Shown here: in pieces, positions 1 to 11,449 of the stretch
How positions within the stretch are numbered: the first letter of the stretch is position 1
Layout: each line of letters begins with the position of its first letter
NCBI GenBank assembly: GCA_009599575.1
Contig: VWND01000075.1
Coordinates: 1,612,001 to 1,676,000 of the forward strand
Length of the DNA: 64,000 nucleotides
Source: Blumeriella jaapii
Lineage: Eukaryota > Ascomycota > Leotiomycetes > Helotiales > Drepanopezizaceae
Reading direction: 5' to 3'
Position numbers and translations under genes: made by a program
The notes under the pieces: generated by a model
What the model was told of the DNA's origin: nothing
Database searches by the model: none
Seen by the model: only the letters and a program-made list of their open reading frames with translations

Positions 1-1279
1 TTTTATTATAAATAAAAAAGAGCTGAAATATATTTTTTTGTATAAAATATCGATTTTAAAATTCGAAATCGTCAAAACTTATTTGCAAAATAATTTTAAC
101 AAAGGTTTTATCGAATTTTTTACCGTTTTTTTCGCTGCTCTAATATTTTTCGCTAAAAAATCCGACGGTTTATTACGTTTTTGTATCGATTATCGAGCTT
201 TTAATAATATTATTCGTAAAGATCGCTATTTTTTTTTTTTATCGATAAGATTTTTGCTCGTTTTTCGAAAGTACGAATTTTTACGAAGCTCGATATTCGT
301 TAAGCTTTTTATAAAATTCGAATAAATTCCGCTAATAAAAAATTAACGACGTTTCGTACGCGTTACGACGCTTATAAATGCAAAATGCTACTTTTTGGCT
401 TTATTAATAAATCCGCAACTTATTAACGTTATATAAACGACGTTTTTTTCGATTATTTGAACGATTTTTGCATTATATATTTAAATAATATTTTTATTTA
501 TTCGTCCTATCTTTTAAAATACGTTATATATATTCGCAAAATATTTCAAAGGTTCGCTGACGCTGAATTATAAGCCGATATTCGGAAGTTTAAATTCAAC
601 GTTATTCGGATTCGTTATTTAAGCTTTATTATTTTTACTAAAAGCTTAGAAATAAATTTAGAAAAGGTTTCCGTAGTCGTTTAATAAAAGCTTTTTATCA
701 TTATAAAAAGTGTACAAAGCTTTTTTGGTTTTTTTAATTTTTATCGACGTTTTACTCGAAATTACGGTATAATTACAAAGCTTTTGGTTTATTTGATCAA
801 AGCTAACGTTTTTTACAATTTTACTTTGAATATTAAAAGAATTTCGACCTTTTTACACTAGCTTTTATTACAATATCAGTTTTATAATATTACAGGCAAG
901 ACTTTTTTTGCATATTAAAGACTGACGCTTTCGACGGCGTAATAACTTTTGTGCTTTCGCAATTTTATAGCGACGATTGGCTTTCAATCGCTTATTTTAG
1001 CAAAATTATAACTTTCGCAAAACTAAACTACGTCGTATACGATAAAAAAATGCTCGTAATCGTAAGATTTTTAAGCAATTTTCGTGCTAAATTAGCTGGC
1101 TTAGTTTATTAGATTAAGATTATTATTAATTATAAAGCTTTGGAATATTTTATGATTTTTAAACTTTTAAACGCTCGATAAGCACGCTGGGCCGAGCTTT
1201 TCGCCGATTATAATTTTTTTATTACGTATAAGCCAAATAAATACAATTTTTTGGCTGACGTATTAATACGTCGTACGAG
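1..1279 (+). pseudogene. A1 reverse transcriptase-RNase H (decayed)
   Basis: Starts in the linker just upstream of RT and runs through RT into RNase H. Recognisable blocks are the N-terminal stretch around LQNNFNKGFIEFF, then FAKKSDGLLRFCIDYRAFNN (about 150-215), the conserved TxYRTRYG-type region (about 345-390), a YLNN box replacing YLDD near 480, and the RNase H part ending in a degraded 'LADVL.RR' tail at about 1250-1275. Stops and a frame change within poly-T near 230 break it. The D-to-N changes in the catalytic box fit G-to-A mutation. In an intact element this protein would copy the RNA genome to cDNA in the virus-like particle. Confidence 0.85.
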
Positions 1280-1465
1280 TGTGAGGGGATGGGACATCAG
1301 TTCGTTGGTCACGTGATCCGAAAGTTACGTTGTTGTTACGTAACATCGGAACCACGTGATTATCCGCATATATTGTATTTTAGAATTCGCGGCATTTTTA
1401 ACTTAGAAACCTCGTAGTTAATGCAAATCATTTACGAATCTTCTGCTCGTTCGCACCTTTTGATA
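1280..1465 (+). repeat. 5' LTR of element B
   Basis: 186 bp, TG...TA (the end is probably a mutated CA). It matches 13194-13368 plus 14940-14950 along its whole length. It retains much more C and G than the internal region. CACGTG occurs at 1310-1315 and 1353-1358, and a third site reads TTACGTAAC near 1337, where the 3' copy has ATCACGTAAC, so three such sites were probably present originally. Confidence 0.93.
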
Positions 1466-1731
1466 TATTAACTACCAAACCCTTTTGACACTTTTATTTC
1501 AGCCTTCGAATTAAAAAGGCCTGTTAATTCTGTTCTGCTTTTGCGTATACAAAAAATCAATTTTATCGCGATAATAATCTTACGACTTTTACGACTTTTT
1601 ATACGAAACTACGAAACGACAATTTTTTCTGACACAAAACTTATATTCGAAAAACTTTATTTTGCTTTTGCTTATATTCCGGAACAAAATATATTTTAAG
1701 TTTTTTTTTTTAACGGGTATTAATACCGAAA

Positions 1732-2537
1732 ATGTCGAAACTTCCTAAGTTATCGGAACTTCCTAATTGTTTTATTTTGAGGCATTTTAAATACCCCGAT
1801 CAAATCGTCGCCGCTTTAATCGCTAATACGAAAGTCTGCTTTTAAATTTTTTTCGATATTTTCGCTTACGCGATAAAACAAAACGATATAATAATATTAT
1901 TCAAAGCCAAATTAAATAATCTCGTTTAAAAGCTGGATATTTAAACGGTATAATATTAAAAAAAAAAGGTTTTTTTAAAAAAAATGATTTAAGACCGCGA
2001 AGCCGAGCTTGCTAATTTTCGAAAACAAGCTTTTATCAGTTAAAATATACCGAATATTTCAAACGCAAAAAAAAAACACCTGCCTTTCCCGACCCCGATA
2101 AATTTACAGGTTCGGATAGCATCGGCAACGTTACGAAGCATTTTACTATTTTTTTTCAAAATATAATTCTAAAGCTCCGTTTTAATTAAAACTGATATGC
2201 GACCGAACAGGATCGCATAAATTACTTTTTTTCCCGCTTTTCCGATACAACCAAAAGCGTTTTATAAAAAAGTTTATATACGAACGGCATTTTTTTTATA
2301 TCTGACTACTGCAAAAATAATTCAAGTCTTTTAATAATCGTTCGGTATCTTTGATTAATAAGCAAATGCATTTAAAAGAATTTTATTTTTTAAGCAAAAC
2401 AATTAATTTCTGTTTTTTTTTTTTTTTTTTTAATTAGAAATTAAAAGTTATATTAAGTTTAATAACGAAGCCGCTATCGTTATTCTGCGCGAAAACTTTT
2501 TATTTTGATATAATTATCCGCTTATCGTATATTAATT
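1732..2537 (+). pseudogene. B gag, N-terminal part
   Basis: Reading starts at an ATG at 1732 (MSKLPKLSELPN) about 270 bp after the LTR. It passes a capsid-like block containing PFPDPDKFTGSD (about 2083) and a following region that reads like the RLSDTAKSVLQ part of gypsy capsids. The frame carries several TAA stops. It is cut at 2537 by the Co-I insertion and resumes after 8632. Capsid function is inferred from position and resemblance, not from a diagnostic motif. Confidence 0.7.
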
Positions 2538-2542
2538 CTTTC

Positions 2543-2735
2543 TGTGGGAATACCCATAGGGGTCACGTGGGATCAGGTGATGCGGGATCACAGTTGTAGG
2601 TGCGCAGCGCTAGCGCCCGCTAGCGCTCGCATATCTATCCTATATTCTCACGCCAGCTAGACCTAGTAGAATGCATATAGTTTCAACCCGATTTAACGAC
2701 TAGTCGTATTTGTATCATCATTTATAATACCAATA
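2543..2735 (+). repeat. 5' LTR of Co-I
   Basis: 193 bp beginning TGTGGGAATACCC and ending CCAATA (CCAACA in the 3' copy). It contains CACGTG at 2564-2569. A perfect inverted repeat at 2606-2627 has arms AGCGCTAGCG and CGCTAGCGCT around CC, a strong potential hairpin in DNA or RNA. Confidence 0.95.
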
Positions 2736-2899
2736 CTAATTAATAGTTAAATTCACTTTTAATTATAGATTCGCAAGATTTAATAAAAAAGGCAAGTTTA
2801 AAAGATTTTGTTATGCAAAACGATTTTTTTTTCCGATTTGCGCTAAAAGCTATTAATTTCCCTTTGTTATGCAAAACAACCAAAAAAAAGAAACGGTAG

Positions 2900-4860
2900 C
2901 TAAGGTCAGGTTTGATAATTTCTATCTGATTGTATTTTATTAACACCGCTATTCGGCGAATCCTACGATTTCGAAAAAAAATTCTAAAAACCAAGCAGTA
3001 ATATAAGCAAAACGCCCCACCCCCCTAATCTGTTGCAGCTTATATTTTACGACAATCATTAATCAAAAACAATTAAAAACGCCATCAATCCAATTATCGC
3101 CATTAATTACGAAGTACCGGACCCTAAATACAAATCGTTCTATCATTAAAAACAAGCATTCAAGATAATTCCGATACTTGCATATATCAAATACGATGTC
3201 GAGAATTAAGGTAAAAAGATGGATTCAGCAACGTTTTCCGAAAAGGCTTTGAATAGGCATATTACTTTTTATTACGAGATTTACAAAACAAATAACAGAT
3301 TAAATTTATTTTACGAGCTATTACAAATTATTCGGAAAGATTTTAAAAAATAAACCTCCGATACGTTTGCAAAGCTTAATTTCCGAGCTTGGAAAAAATT
3401 CCGCGAAACTTATTTAATCGCAGGCTTTTTTATAAGATTTATAATAAAAAATTTTATACGCGGCAATAGTTTAAGCTCGATTAAGGTCAAATAAAATCGA
3501 ATAGACTTTTGTTCTGCAAAAAAAAAGAATTCGGTTGCGCAATAAATACGACGAGATATTTCGAAAATATAATCGCAAAATTAAAAAACTAAATAGGCTA
3601 TTATTTGACAAAGCAAAAAAAGGTTCCGATACTTTTGCATAATCGGTAGGATTTTAGTATAATTTCAGAAATCAAAATTCTGAAGGTACCGGTCGCAATA
3701 ATTTATATAATTCGTACGATTTATAACGCAATATCGAAATTAAAAAGTTTTTTTAATACTAGTCCGAATATTAACGAAAATACCGCATGTACGTTCGATC
3801 AGAGCAGTTTTACTTAAAGCTGCAATTCCCGGCCTTATTTTATACGTAAGTTTCCGATTATTTTCGTTAAATTAGGAATATTTCTAAGATTTATAATAAT
3901 AAAAAAAAAAAATATAAAAGTGCGGAATACGAGGTTTTGAACGACAAATTAAATATTTTTTATAAAAATTGTTTAAGATTTGGAATTTAGCAAAAAAAAC
4001 GAGATTGGCTACGCAGTTGTTTTTTTATTTTATGCTAAAAAACGACGCTTACGATTTTTATATAAATAAGTTGTACGGCCAGAATTACGAGTTTTGAATT
4101 ATAATTGCTTTAATAAAAAAGCAGTTCGAAGTTTCCGAATCCGCTCAGAAATACTTCGAAAAATGGCGATCTATAAGTTTATTTCGTATAGCTTTTATAT
4201 TTAAGAACGCTATTAAAACTAAATCCGAATGTTTTTTAATTATAGCTAAGAAATTGGTAATGATTTAGCGCAATTTAACTTTCGAATATTATATAAATAA
4301 GGCATTTCGCGACGTATTAATAAATGCAGTTAAAAATATGCTAAAATACGCGTATACGCAATACAATTTAGCAGAATTTTTTATTACTTTTTTAATATAG
4401 TTGAAAAGTTTCATATCGGTTATTTTAAAATTAAACTCAGTTTCCGAAGCTTATTTATACTAGACCGGCATTTTTCAAAATAAGGACGAAAACACCGGTA
4501 ATATATAAAAAGATTTATCGAGCGCATATTATATCGATCGCGAATATAAAAATAATAAAAAAAACAAAGGTCGAAAAGGTTTATACCGAGGAAAATATAA
4601 GGCTTTTTTTCGTGGCAATCCGAAAAGAACCGGCCCAAACCGTGAAAAACTTTGCTATATGTATAAGAAGCCAAACCATTGGTTCATTTAATATACGCCA
4701 GAGGAGCGAAAAACAGTTTACGAAGCCTAGAAGTACGAATTTTACCATTTTATAGGCGTTGATTATATTTTTACCGAATATCGCCAGTTTTTAACTGAAA
4801 TTAAAGGCGAAAGCGTATCGGAGGCCAGCGAAAAGCGTAAGGATTAACAATTAGCGGCCG
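2900..4860 (+). pseudogene. Co-I gag
   Basis: Decayed gag of the copia element. The best block is near 4650-4850: CYMYKKPNHW followed by TPEERKTVYEA and FYHFIGVDYIFTEYRQFL, which fits a CCHC zinc knuckle (one Cys lost to Tyr) plus its C-terminal extension. Upstream sequence has long stretches without clear motifs and many TAA/TAG stops. A minus-strand ORF at 4420-4674 is a shadow of this region. Confidence 0.65.
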
Positions 4861-4979
4861 CAATTTAGTTTACGACTGAATTAAAAGCAATTAACGGCTA
4901 ATAATTAATAAAAAATCTACGTAATTACGCTACGTACTACGCGTATACGAATAAAAACTTATATTCACCTTTTTCGATT

Positions 4980-6440
4980 ATTATTCTTTTCGACCAATTT
5001 GTATTCGAACGCTATTTTTTTTATAAATTTCAAGATTTTATCTTAGATACAAAAGCAGCGAAAATCTTTATTGCAGGAAAACGACAAGCCAAAGCTTTGT
5101 AAAAGTTGCTTTTTATTCTTTTGTATATAAATCGATTTGAAAAAAACAAAATCAAAAATTAAATTTAGCGATAATACAACGAAAATTACCGGTTTTATAA
5201 ATATAACGATACCGTTAGGATTAATTACTTTTCATTTAGTTAACGTGGATACGCTATTTTTAATTTTTTTCCAAGATTTCGATCGTTTTTAAAGATATAT
5301 TATAATAACTTGTCCGATGTTTTTATTTAAGGCTAAAAAAAGATTTCAATTATTCGCAAATAGGGCCATCCGTTTTTAATATTATATACGAAGAAGGTTA
5401 TTTTGGCCTATTTAACAATTATAGAATTACGTTAAATATATCGCCGATTCGGATATTTTTTCGCGGCGCGTTTTGCAAAAGTGCTTGATTTATTCGGCTA
5501 CGAAAACGTTTTTTTTGAAACTTTGAAAACAATTGAAAAGTTTTGTTATTAGTGCCAAATGCACGGCGCAAGCTTTGGCAGATATAAATTTATTTTAAAA
5601 AACGACCAAAAATTTAATTATTTTATTATTGTTAATATGATATACTTGGATAAAAGCTTAGTATTATACGTTGTCGATTTTGCAATTTTATTTAATTCGG
5701 CAGCGTTTTTTAAAAATATAACCGCATTTGAAACTTTTAATTAATTGCGAAAATACTGAATAAATACGTATTTAAAATTTTTCGATATTATTATATACGA
5801 TTTAAATATTAATTTTAACGCAAAAAAGTTTAAAAAACTAGCAAAAGCAATATTAATTATTATTAAGCAAATGCTTACCGAAGCATATAATAGTATAAGA
5901 AAAATTAAGCGCTATTATTATACGTTGCGACGTATTTATAAAATTATTATAACTGAATTCAAAAGAACCGGTATTTTTAAAAAACAGCGCTTGCAGATGG
6001 CTTTGAAAGTTATTAACGATACAGCCGGTCTAGCAGGTTTTGTTTTAATTTTATTTGTATTCGGCGCTTACCTTCGTATTTACGAAAATAACTTCTTTTT
6101 TGCAAATATTATAAAGCGAAAGGAAGCTATACGCAAGGAAATGGCGGAAGTTCGCCGATTGTAAGCAATTCGTTAAATGTAAAATGCATTTTATACGCGC
6201 AATGGCCCGAATATATTCGAGACGCTAGATTTGCCTTTTCAATCGCAAGTTCGTATATAGCGCGAAGGGATAGGCAACGAAAAAGCTTAATAGAAAGGCT
6301 TTTATATTTTTTTCGTAATTAAAGGATAAACGTGCACCGTTCAAATCAAGGAAAAAGCAGTCCAGTTGAGAATAACAGTTGTAAAGCTATATAATCAGGA
6401 ACTTTCGGAAGACGACGAACCGGAACCTGATGAAGAAGAA
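4980..6440 (+). pseudogene. Co-I protease and integrase
   Basis: Decayed protease region from about 4980, then integrase. Integrase landmarks: HGASFGRYKFILK (5559), NYFIIVNMIYLD, the LYVVDFAILFNSAAFFKN core block where the first Asp sits (about 5670), NINFNAKKFKKLAKAI around the second Asp (replaced by Asn), and MLTEAYNSIRKIKRYYYTLRR (5871) around the catalytic Glu (mutated to Lys). The tail at 6340-6450 ends in an acidic DDEPEPDEEE stretch. The frames open at 5559-5744 and 5871-6164 are pieces of this one protein. It would have inserted the cDNA. Confidence 0.8.
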
Positions 6441-6830
6441 CCCTAAAACGCTCTTCCGAGCGTACAAAATCAGGAAAACCTCCCAAACCCCCCAAACGGC
6501 GAACCAGCAGAACCACGTCGTACAGGCCGAACAAGAAGAGCCCCACACTGATCAGTGTTGGTATTACAGGTGGTGATACAGATACGACTAGTCGTTAAAT
6601 CGGGGTTGAAACTGTATGTATTCTACTAGGTCTAGCTGGCGTGAGAATATGGGGTAGATGTGCGAGCGCTAGCGGGCGCTAGCGCTGCGCATCTACAACT
6701 GTGATTCCGCATAAGACCTTTTGCGAAGAGCTTAGTACGTTTCTGACGTACAAAAAAAGTCAGACCGGAAGCTTTCAGCCAGATTGCGCGCTTCTGGGAT
6801 GATTACAACGAAAGGCGAAGCGTTTGAAAA
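6340..6830 (+). other. RIP-spared island in Co-I pol (integrase-RT linker)
   Basis: A stretch of clearly higher GC inside an otherwise AT-saturated element. Plus-strand reading continues from the integrase tail as acidic then Pro/Asn-rich sequence (EDDEPEPDEEEP, NQENLPNPPNGEPAEPRRTG), followed at 6556 by an inverted partial LTR, then a further open stretch (VRPEAFSQIARFWDDYNERR). The minus-strand ORF at 6346-6546 is only the shadow of this low-complexity linker. Confidence 0.6.
6556..6712 (-). repeat. Inverted, truncated Co-I LTR inside Co-I
   Basis: The reverse complement of this segment matches the Co-I LTR from its 3' terminus (TGTTGGTATTAC on the plus strand) through the palindrome and stops near CCGCAT. 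It is therefore 157 of 193 bp, lacking about 36 bp of the LTR start including the CACGTG site. No 5-bp duplication is seen (left neighbour ATCAG, right AAGAC), so it is not a simple solo LTR from standard integration. It breaks the pol reading frame. Confidence 0.9.
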
Positions 6831-6899
6831 TTCCCAACGTCGTAAGATCGAAAATTTACTAGTTACAAGAGTATTCGAGTTTATATAATACGATTTAGT

Positions 6900-8367
6900 T
6901 TAACATAATAGCGTGCGAATCTTCGGATTACGTTTAATAAATAAAGTAAAAGCGAAAAAAACCTTTATTTCGTTCGAAAAATCAAGGCTTATAATACAAG
7001 TCTTTTTGAACTAAAGTAAAAAAGTTATATTAACGCAATTACTTACAATTCAGCGTTTAAGCTAAAAATTAATTATTGCTCTGGCCTTTTCGCTGCTGCA
7101 ACGAGGAATATATTTGTATTTACGAAATATTATCCAGGCGTATATACAAAATAAGCAATCGTTAAACCGGCTAATTTTGGCAAAACTATTAAAGGAAATG
7201 GCTTATTTGTATTTCGAAAATACGATTATACGAGTTAAAAAAGCGTTGTATGGAATTTCAAAAGCAGAAATATTTTGATGGATAATATATTATATTTATT
7301 ACAAAAAAAAGCTGTTTGCCGTTACGTTAATTTACGATTTCTGCCTGCTAATTATTATTGGAAAAAACGCTTTTGAATTAATTAAAATGCAAACGGACGA
7401 TATATATTTTTTTAGTAACGAACGTTTTGTTATAAAAAAAAAAGCTGAGTTGGAAAAGGCCAAATTAACGGTAAAACCAATGGATAAGTTTATAACTTCG
7501 TATAATCTAGCTTTTAACGAATGCGTTTTAATTTTGAAAAGCGATTATATAATTTTTATACAAAAAAACCAGAGCAAAAATCTGAAGCTTGTTTTAAATA
7601 ACCCAAATACTTAAATGCAAAAATACGCCAGTTAAAAAGCTTTAAAGGCTTATATTGCGTTAATTTGCTAATCAGAAGTTATATTCGCGTTATTTACAGC
7701 TGCGCAATTCAAAAGCCTAGGCCAAAAAAAGGTTGTCGAGCTGAACAAACGAATAAAATAAATAATAAATAATTAAGGCCGAGGATTGATTTATATATTT
7801 TTCGATTTGAATCGCATAAAGTTGTACGTTTTTATAAACGGCTCGTTTGCTAATAACGAAAATTTAAATAATTAGATTGATTACGTTATCGCTATTGGTA
7901 ATAAAAATATTTTATTCGAGAACGACGATTTTTTTATACAAAGCAACGTTATATATTTTAGTTTTATTAAAAGCCGACGTGTTATAAAAAGCGTATTAGT
8001 TAGCGAGATTCTGGGAATAGTAGCCGGAGCCGATTTAGCAATTGCGATTGCGATTATTCTGAAACAAATTATTTAGCAGCTTAGTTTATTAAAGATTCTA
8101 TTGATCGTTTGCACGGATTTTTACTTATTGTACGAATGCTTAATAAAACTTGGAACGACAAAGGAAAAAAGGCTTATAGTCGATGTTATGGCGCTGCGCC
8201 AGTTATACGAAAGGCGAGAAATAGCAGAAATTCGCTGGATTAACGGCAAAAATAACTTGGCGAACGCTATAACGAAAGCAATTTCAAATAAAGCGTTTAC
8301 GACGTTTATCGAGGAAAACAAGCTGATTAAAATAAAGGGCTGGATAGACAGGGAAGAAAAAAACTAA
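6900..8367 (+). pseudogene. Co-I reverse transcriptase and RNase H
   Basis: RT blocks include YLYLRNIIQAYIQ and KKALYGISKAEIFW (about 7240). MQTDDIYFFSNE at 7387 is probably this family's version of the catalytic two-Asp box (Asp pair 7396-7401). RNase H runs from about 7790: FINGSFANNENLNN, the IKSRRVIKSVLVSEI block with its Glu, and LIVCTDFYLLYECLIKLGTT (8103), ending with the typical C-terminal IRWINGKNNLANAITKA. The last 88-codon part (8101-8367) is open and stops 67 bp before the 3' LTR. Stops elsewhere are TAA/TAG. Confidence 0.85.
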
Positions 8368-8434
8368 TTTGCAATTGCGTTTAAACATATTGCAAGCCAG
8401 AAACGCATTTTACTAGAAAAGAAAAGACTGCCAG

Positions 8435-8627
8435 TATGGGAATACTCATAGGGGTCACGTGGGATCAGATGATGCGGGATCACAGTTGTAGGTGCGCAGC
8501 GCTAGCGCCCGCTAGCGCTCGCATATCTACCTCATATTCTCACGCCAGCTAGACCTAGTAGAATGCATACAGTTTCAACCCGATTTAACGACTAGTCGTA
8601 TCTGTATCACCATCTGTGATACCAACA
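8435..8627 (+). repeat. 3' LTR of Co-I
   Basis: 193 bp, starting TATGGGAATAC (TG altered to TA) and ending CCAACA. CACGTG is at 8456-8461 and the palindrome at 8498-8519. It differs from the 5' copy by only a few, almost all transition, changes. Confidence 0.95.
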
Positions 8628-8632
8628 CTTTC

Positions 8633-9050
8633 GATTTAAAAACCGATTTTATTAGTTTTTGCGCTTAAATACGCGAAACCGATACCGTTTTTCGATAATT
8701 AAATTCTAATTATTACAAAACCGAAGGCCGCAATACGGAAATTATTTTTTTTGCTTTTATATTTAAAACTGCTATTACGACTATTATTTAAAGCGATTTT
8801 ATAAACCTTAGCGTTATTCAAATCAAAGCAATTATATAAATCGTAGCCGATATAATTAAAAATAAACGTTTAATAAATAATGCCGAAAAGTTAGCTCGCC
8901 GAATTTATTTTTTTGCTAATAACTTTTGCTTTTAGTATGCCAACGATAAACACCGCGCTATTAATTGCTCCGACTTTTTTTAGATTAAAAAAGCTAAGGC
9001 CGAGGCAAAAAAGTCGAAAAACTGACTGTTTCTGATAATTGTTATTATTA
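8633..9050 (+). pseudogene. B gag, C-terminal part with CCHC knuckle
   Basis: Resumption of B gag after Co-I. Near 8925-8975 the reading CFQYANDKHRAINC fits a CCHC zinc knuckle with one Cys changed to Tyr by G-to-A mutation. It is followed by a Lys/Ala-rich tail. The knuckle would bind element RNA during packaging. Confidence 0.65.
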
Positions 9051-9057
9051 AAGATTT

Positions 9058-9430
9058 TTGAAAAATAAATTGGAAATATTTGCTTTAAACGGCGTTTCGA
9101 AACTATATTTAATATTGCTTTGTATTATAACTATTAATAATATATATATTAAAATTTATTTTTTAAACGATTCCGAAGCTATCGATAATTTTATTAATTA
9201 TTTTTTCGTGCAATACTACGAATTAACTTTTGTTTTATTTATTAACTTACGTAAATTTACCGTGGTTAACAGACGTTTTTTTATTTACGGCGATATTATT
9301 TATTAAATTTTCTTTTAAATTAATACCGCCGGTTATACCGAATTAATTACAGCTTTTATTATAATATTAGGAAAATACGATTTTATTTTAAAAAAGCCCT
9401 GGCTTCGAATATATAATTTTTATATTAATT
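9058..9430 (+). pseudogene. B retropepsin
   Basis: An 82-codon open segment holds YIKIYFLNDSEAIDNFIN, where the aspartic-protease DSGA motif reads DSEA (Gly to Glu, a G-to-A change). After a stop the same frame continues to IILGKYDFILKKPWLR, the usual flap/C-terminal ILG-(x)-DxILG-xPWL block of fungal gypsy proteases. It would cleave the gag-pol polyprotein. Confidence 0.75.
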
Positions 9431-9989
9431 AAACTACGAACACCTTTTGTTTTAATTCAGATTTCTGTCGTACGAATTGCTTATTTTAACGCATTTATTA
9501 ATTGGCTGTTTCAGGCCTAATTTAGAAACGCTAATTTTACAAAACCGTCGTTTTATTAGTTATATTTCGTCGTACAAAAGCAGCTGTATTTATTATTTTG
9601 GCTTTTTAACCAGGAGTCGAAGTATTCTTAGCCTTTTTGTACGAAATTAATTAATAATTATACAAATTAAACGCTTTAACCGACGATTTTCCTTTTATTA
9701 TATTATTTAAAATCGATTAATTACAAAAAAATAAGCTTTTTCAGACTGTACGACAACAATTTTCAGCCGAATTTTATTTCGCTAAAGTTTTATTGGAAAA
9801 TATTCGTTTGGCCTTTCAAATCAAACCGCTAATCGATTTTCGAATAAAACTTTTTTTTTTTATTATTATTATTTAGCCGCTTTTGATCTTATCGAGGCTA
9901 ATAAACTTATATTTTATAAAAAAAGCGTTGATTATACGATAAAACTTCGATTTGAAGCAATATTTTTACACGGCCTTTTATATAATATA

Positions 9990-11230
9990 TTAATCGACGA
10001 ATTTCAAATCTTACGCAATTTTTTAAAAAAAACTTCGAAAAAAATTGAATCCGAATAAGCTTTTTTTTCGTAGCTTTTCCAATTCTATTTGCGAAAAAAC
10101 CAAAAAGAAAACTACGATTTTTCGTCGATTACAAGGCTTTTTAACGCTATTATAATTAAAAACCGATATTTTTTATTATTGGTTTAAAAAACGCTTTTAC
10201 GATTAAGCAAAACCAAATTTTATATTTAAATTCGACGTTTTCGCCGTTTTTAATAAAATTCGAATAAAAAAAGGCTATAAATAGCTTATTGCATTTAATA
10301 CGAAATATAATTTGTTCGAGTTTTTAATTATGCTTTTCGAATTATACAACGCTTTCGCCACGTTTTAATTTCGCATAAACGATATTTTACGATTTTATTT
10401 AAATATTTTTTGTATAATTTATATAAACGATATTTTAGTTTATTCAAACGACTTTTAAAAACATAAAAAATACGTTAACTTCGTTTTTTAAGTTTTTTCT
10501 GACGCTGGCCTGTAATTAAATATAAAAAAATGCGAATTCGAAATTTAAAAAATCGTTTATTTTGAAATGATTATTTCTATTATTAAAATTAAAATAAATT
10601 TTAAAAAGCTCGAAGCGATTACGGGCTGAAATCTTTTTTTCAACGTTAAAAACGTATAAGCGTTTTTAGGTTTTGCGAATTTTTATCGACGATTTATTAA
10701 AAGTTTTTTTAAAATCGTTATTCTTTTGATAAATTTAACGAAAAAAAATACTAAATGGAATTTTAACGACGATTGTATAAAAGCTTTCGAATTTTTTAAA
10801 TCAGCTTTTACGATTGTATTTACGTTGTTTTATTTTAATTTGAATAAAAAGATATTTATTAAAATTAACGCTTTTAATTACGTTTTTTCAGGAATTTTTT
10901 TTCAAAAAAACAATGCAAAAGTATTCTATCCAATCGCTTTTATATCGAAAAAGTTCGATTTAGCCGAATGCAATTACGAGATTTATAATAAAAAACTTTT
11001 CGTTATTATACGTTGCTTCGAAAATTAGCGAGCCGAATTATAAAAAGCTGCTTATTTAATTCGAATATTTACAAACCACCGAAACTCAGAATATTTTATA
11101 ACGATTAAACAATTTAACAAGCGTTAAATACGCTGAAGCGAGTTTTTAATTAGTTTTAATTTTGTAGTTATATTTAAATCTGAAAAACAAAATAGCAAAT
11201 TTAATTTTTTAACCCGACGTTTTTGAAATT
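9990..11230 (+). pseudogene. B reverse transcriptase-RNase H
   Basis: RT begins near 9990 and has its catalytic box as YIND at 10420-10431 (D to N), followed by VYSND, the KKCEF block and the thumb ITG...FLGFANFYRRFIK. RNase H is well preserved in the open segment 10726-11028: KWNFNDDCIKAFEFFKSAF, IKINAFNYVFSGIF (Asp changed to Asn in the TDASDY-type motif), YPIAFISKKF and NYEIYNKKLFVI. These are standard Ty3/gypsy signatures. Confidence 0.85.
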
Positions 11231-11449
11231 TTTTTTAAAACTTTTTAAACGAAAAAATTCAGTTTTAAAATCAAGCTTTTTTTTAAAAAAATACTATCTG
11301 ACCGAAGTTTTAACCGCTTTTTCAGCTTCGCTAAAATAATCCGAAGCAAACGACGAAAAGCTTTTACGATTTTTAAATAAATATTATTTTATTAACAAAT
11401 TATAAATCGCTATTAAAAAAAAATGCTTAAACCAAAAAGTATTCCGAAA

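Larger units (their letters stand above)
2543..8627 (+). mobile_element. Ty1/copia element Co-I, nested in B gag
   Basis: Complete 6.1-kb LTR element. LTRs are 193 bp each (2543-2735 and 8435-8627) and nearly identical. The target-site duplication CTTTC is at 2538-2542 and 8628-8632. Internal order is gag with CCHC knuckle, protease, integrase, RT, RNase H; integrase before RT is diagnostic of copia. The internal region is heavily decayed except for an island at about 6340-6830, which also holds an inverted LTR fragment. The LTRs are little mutated. Confidence 0.95.

Noticed and set aside
6346..6546. Minus-strand 66-codon ORF
   Set aside because: Shadow of the low-complexity acidic/Pro-rich linker of Co-I read on the plus strand.
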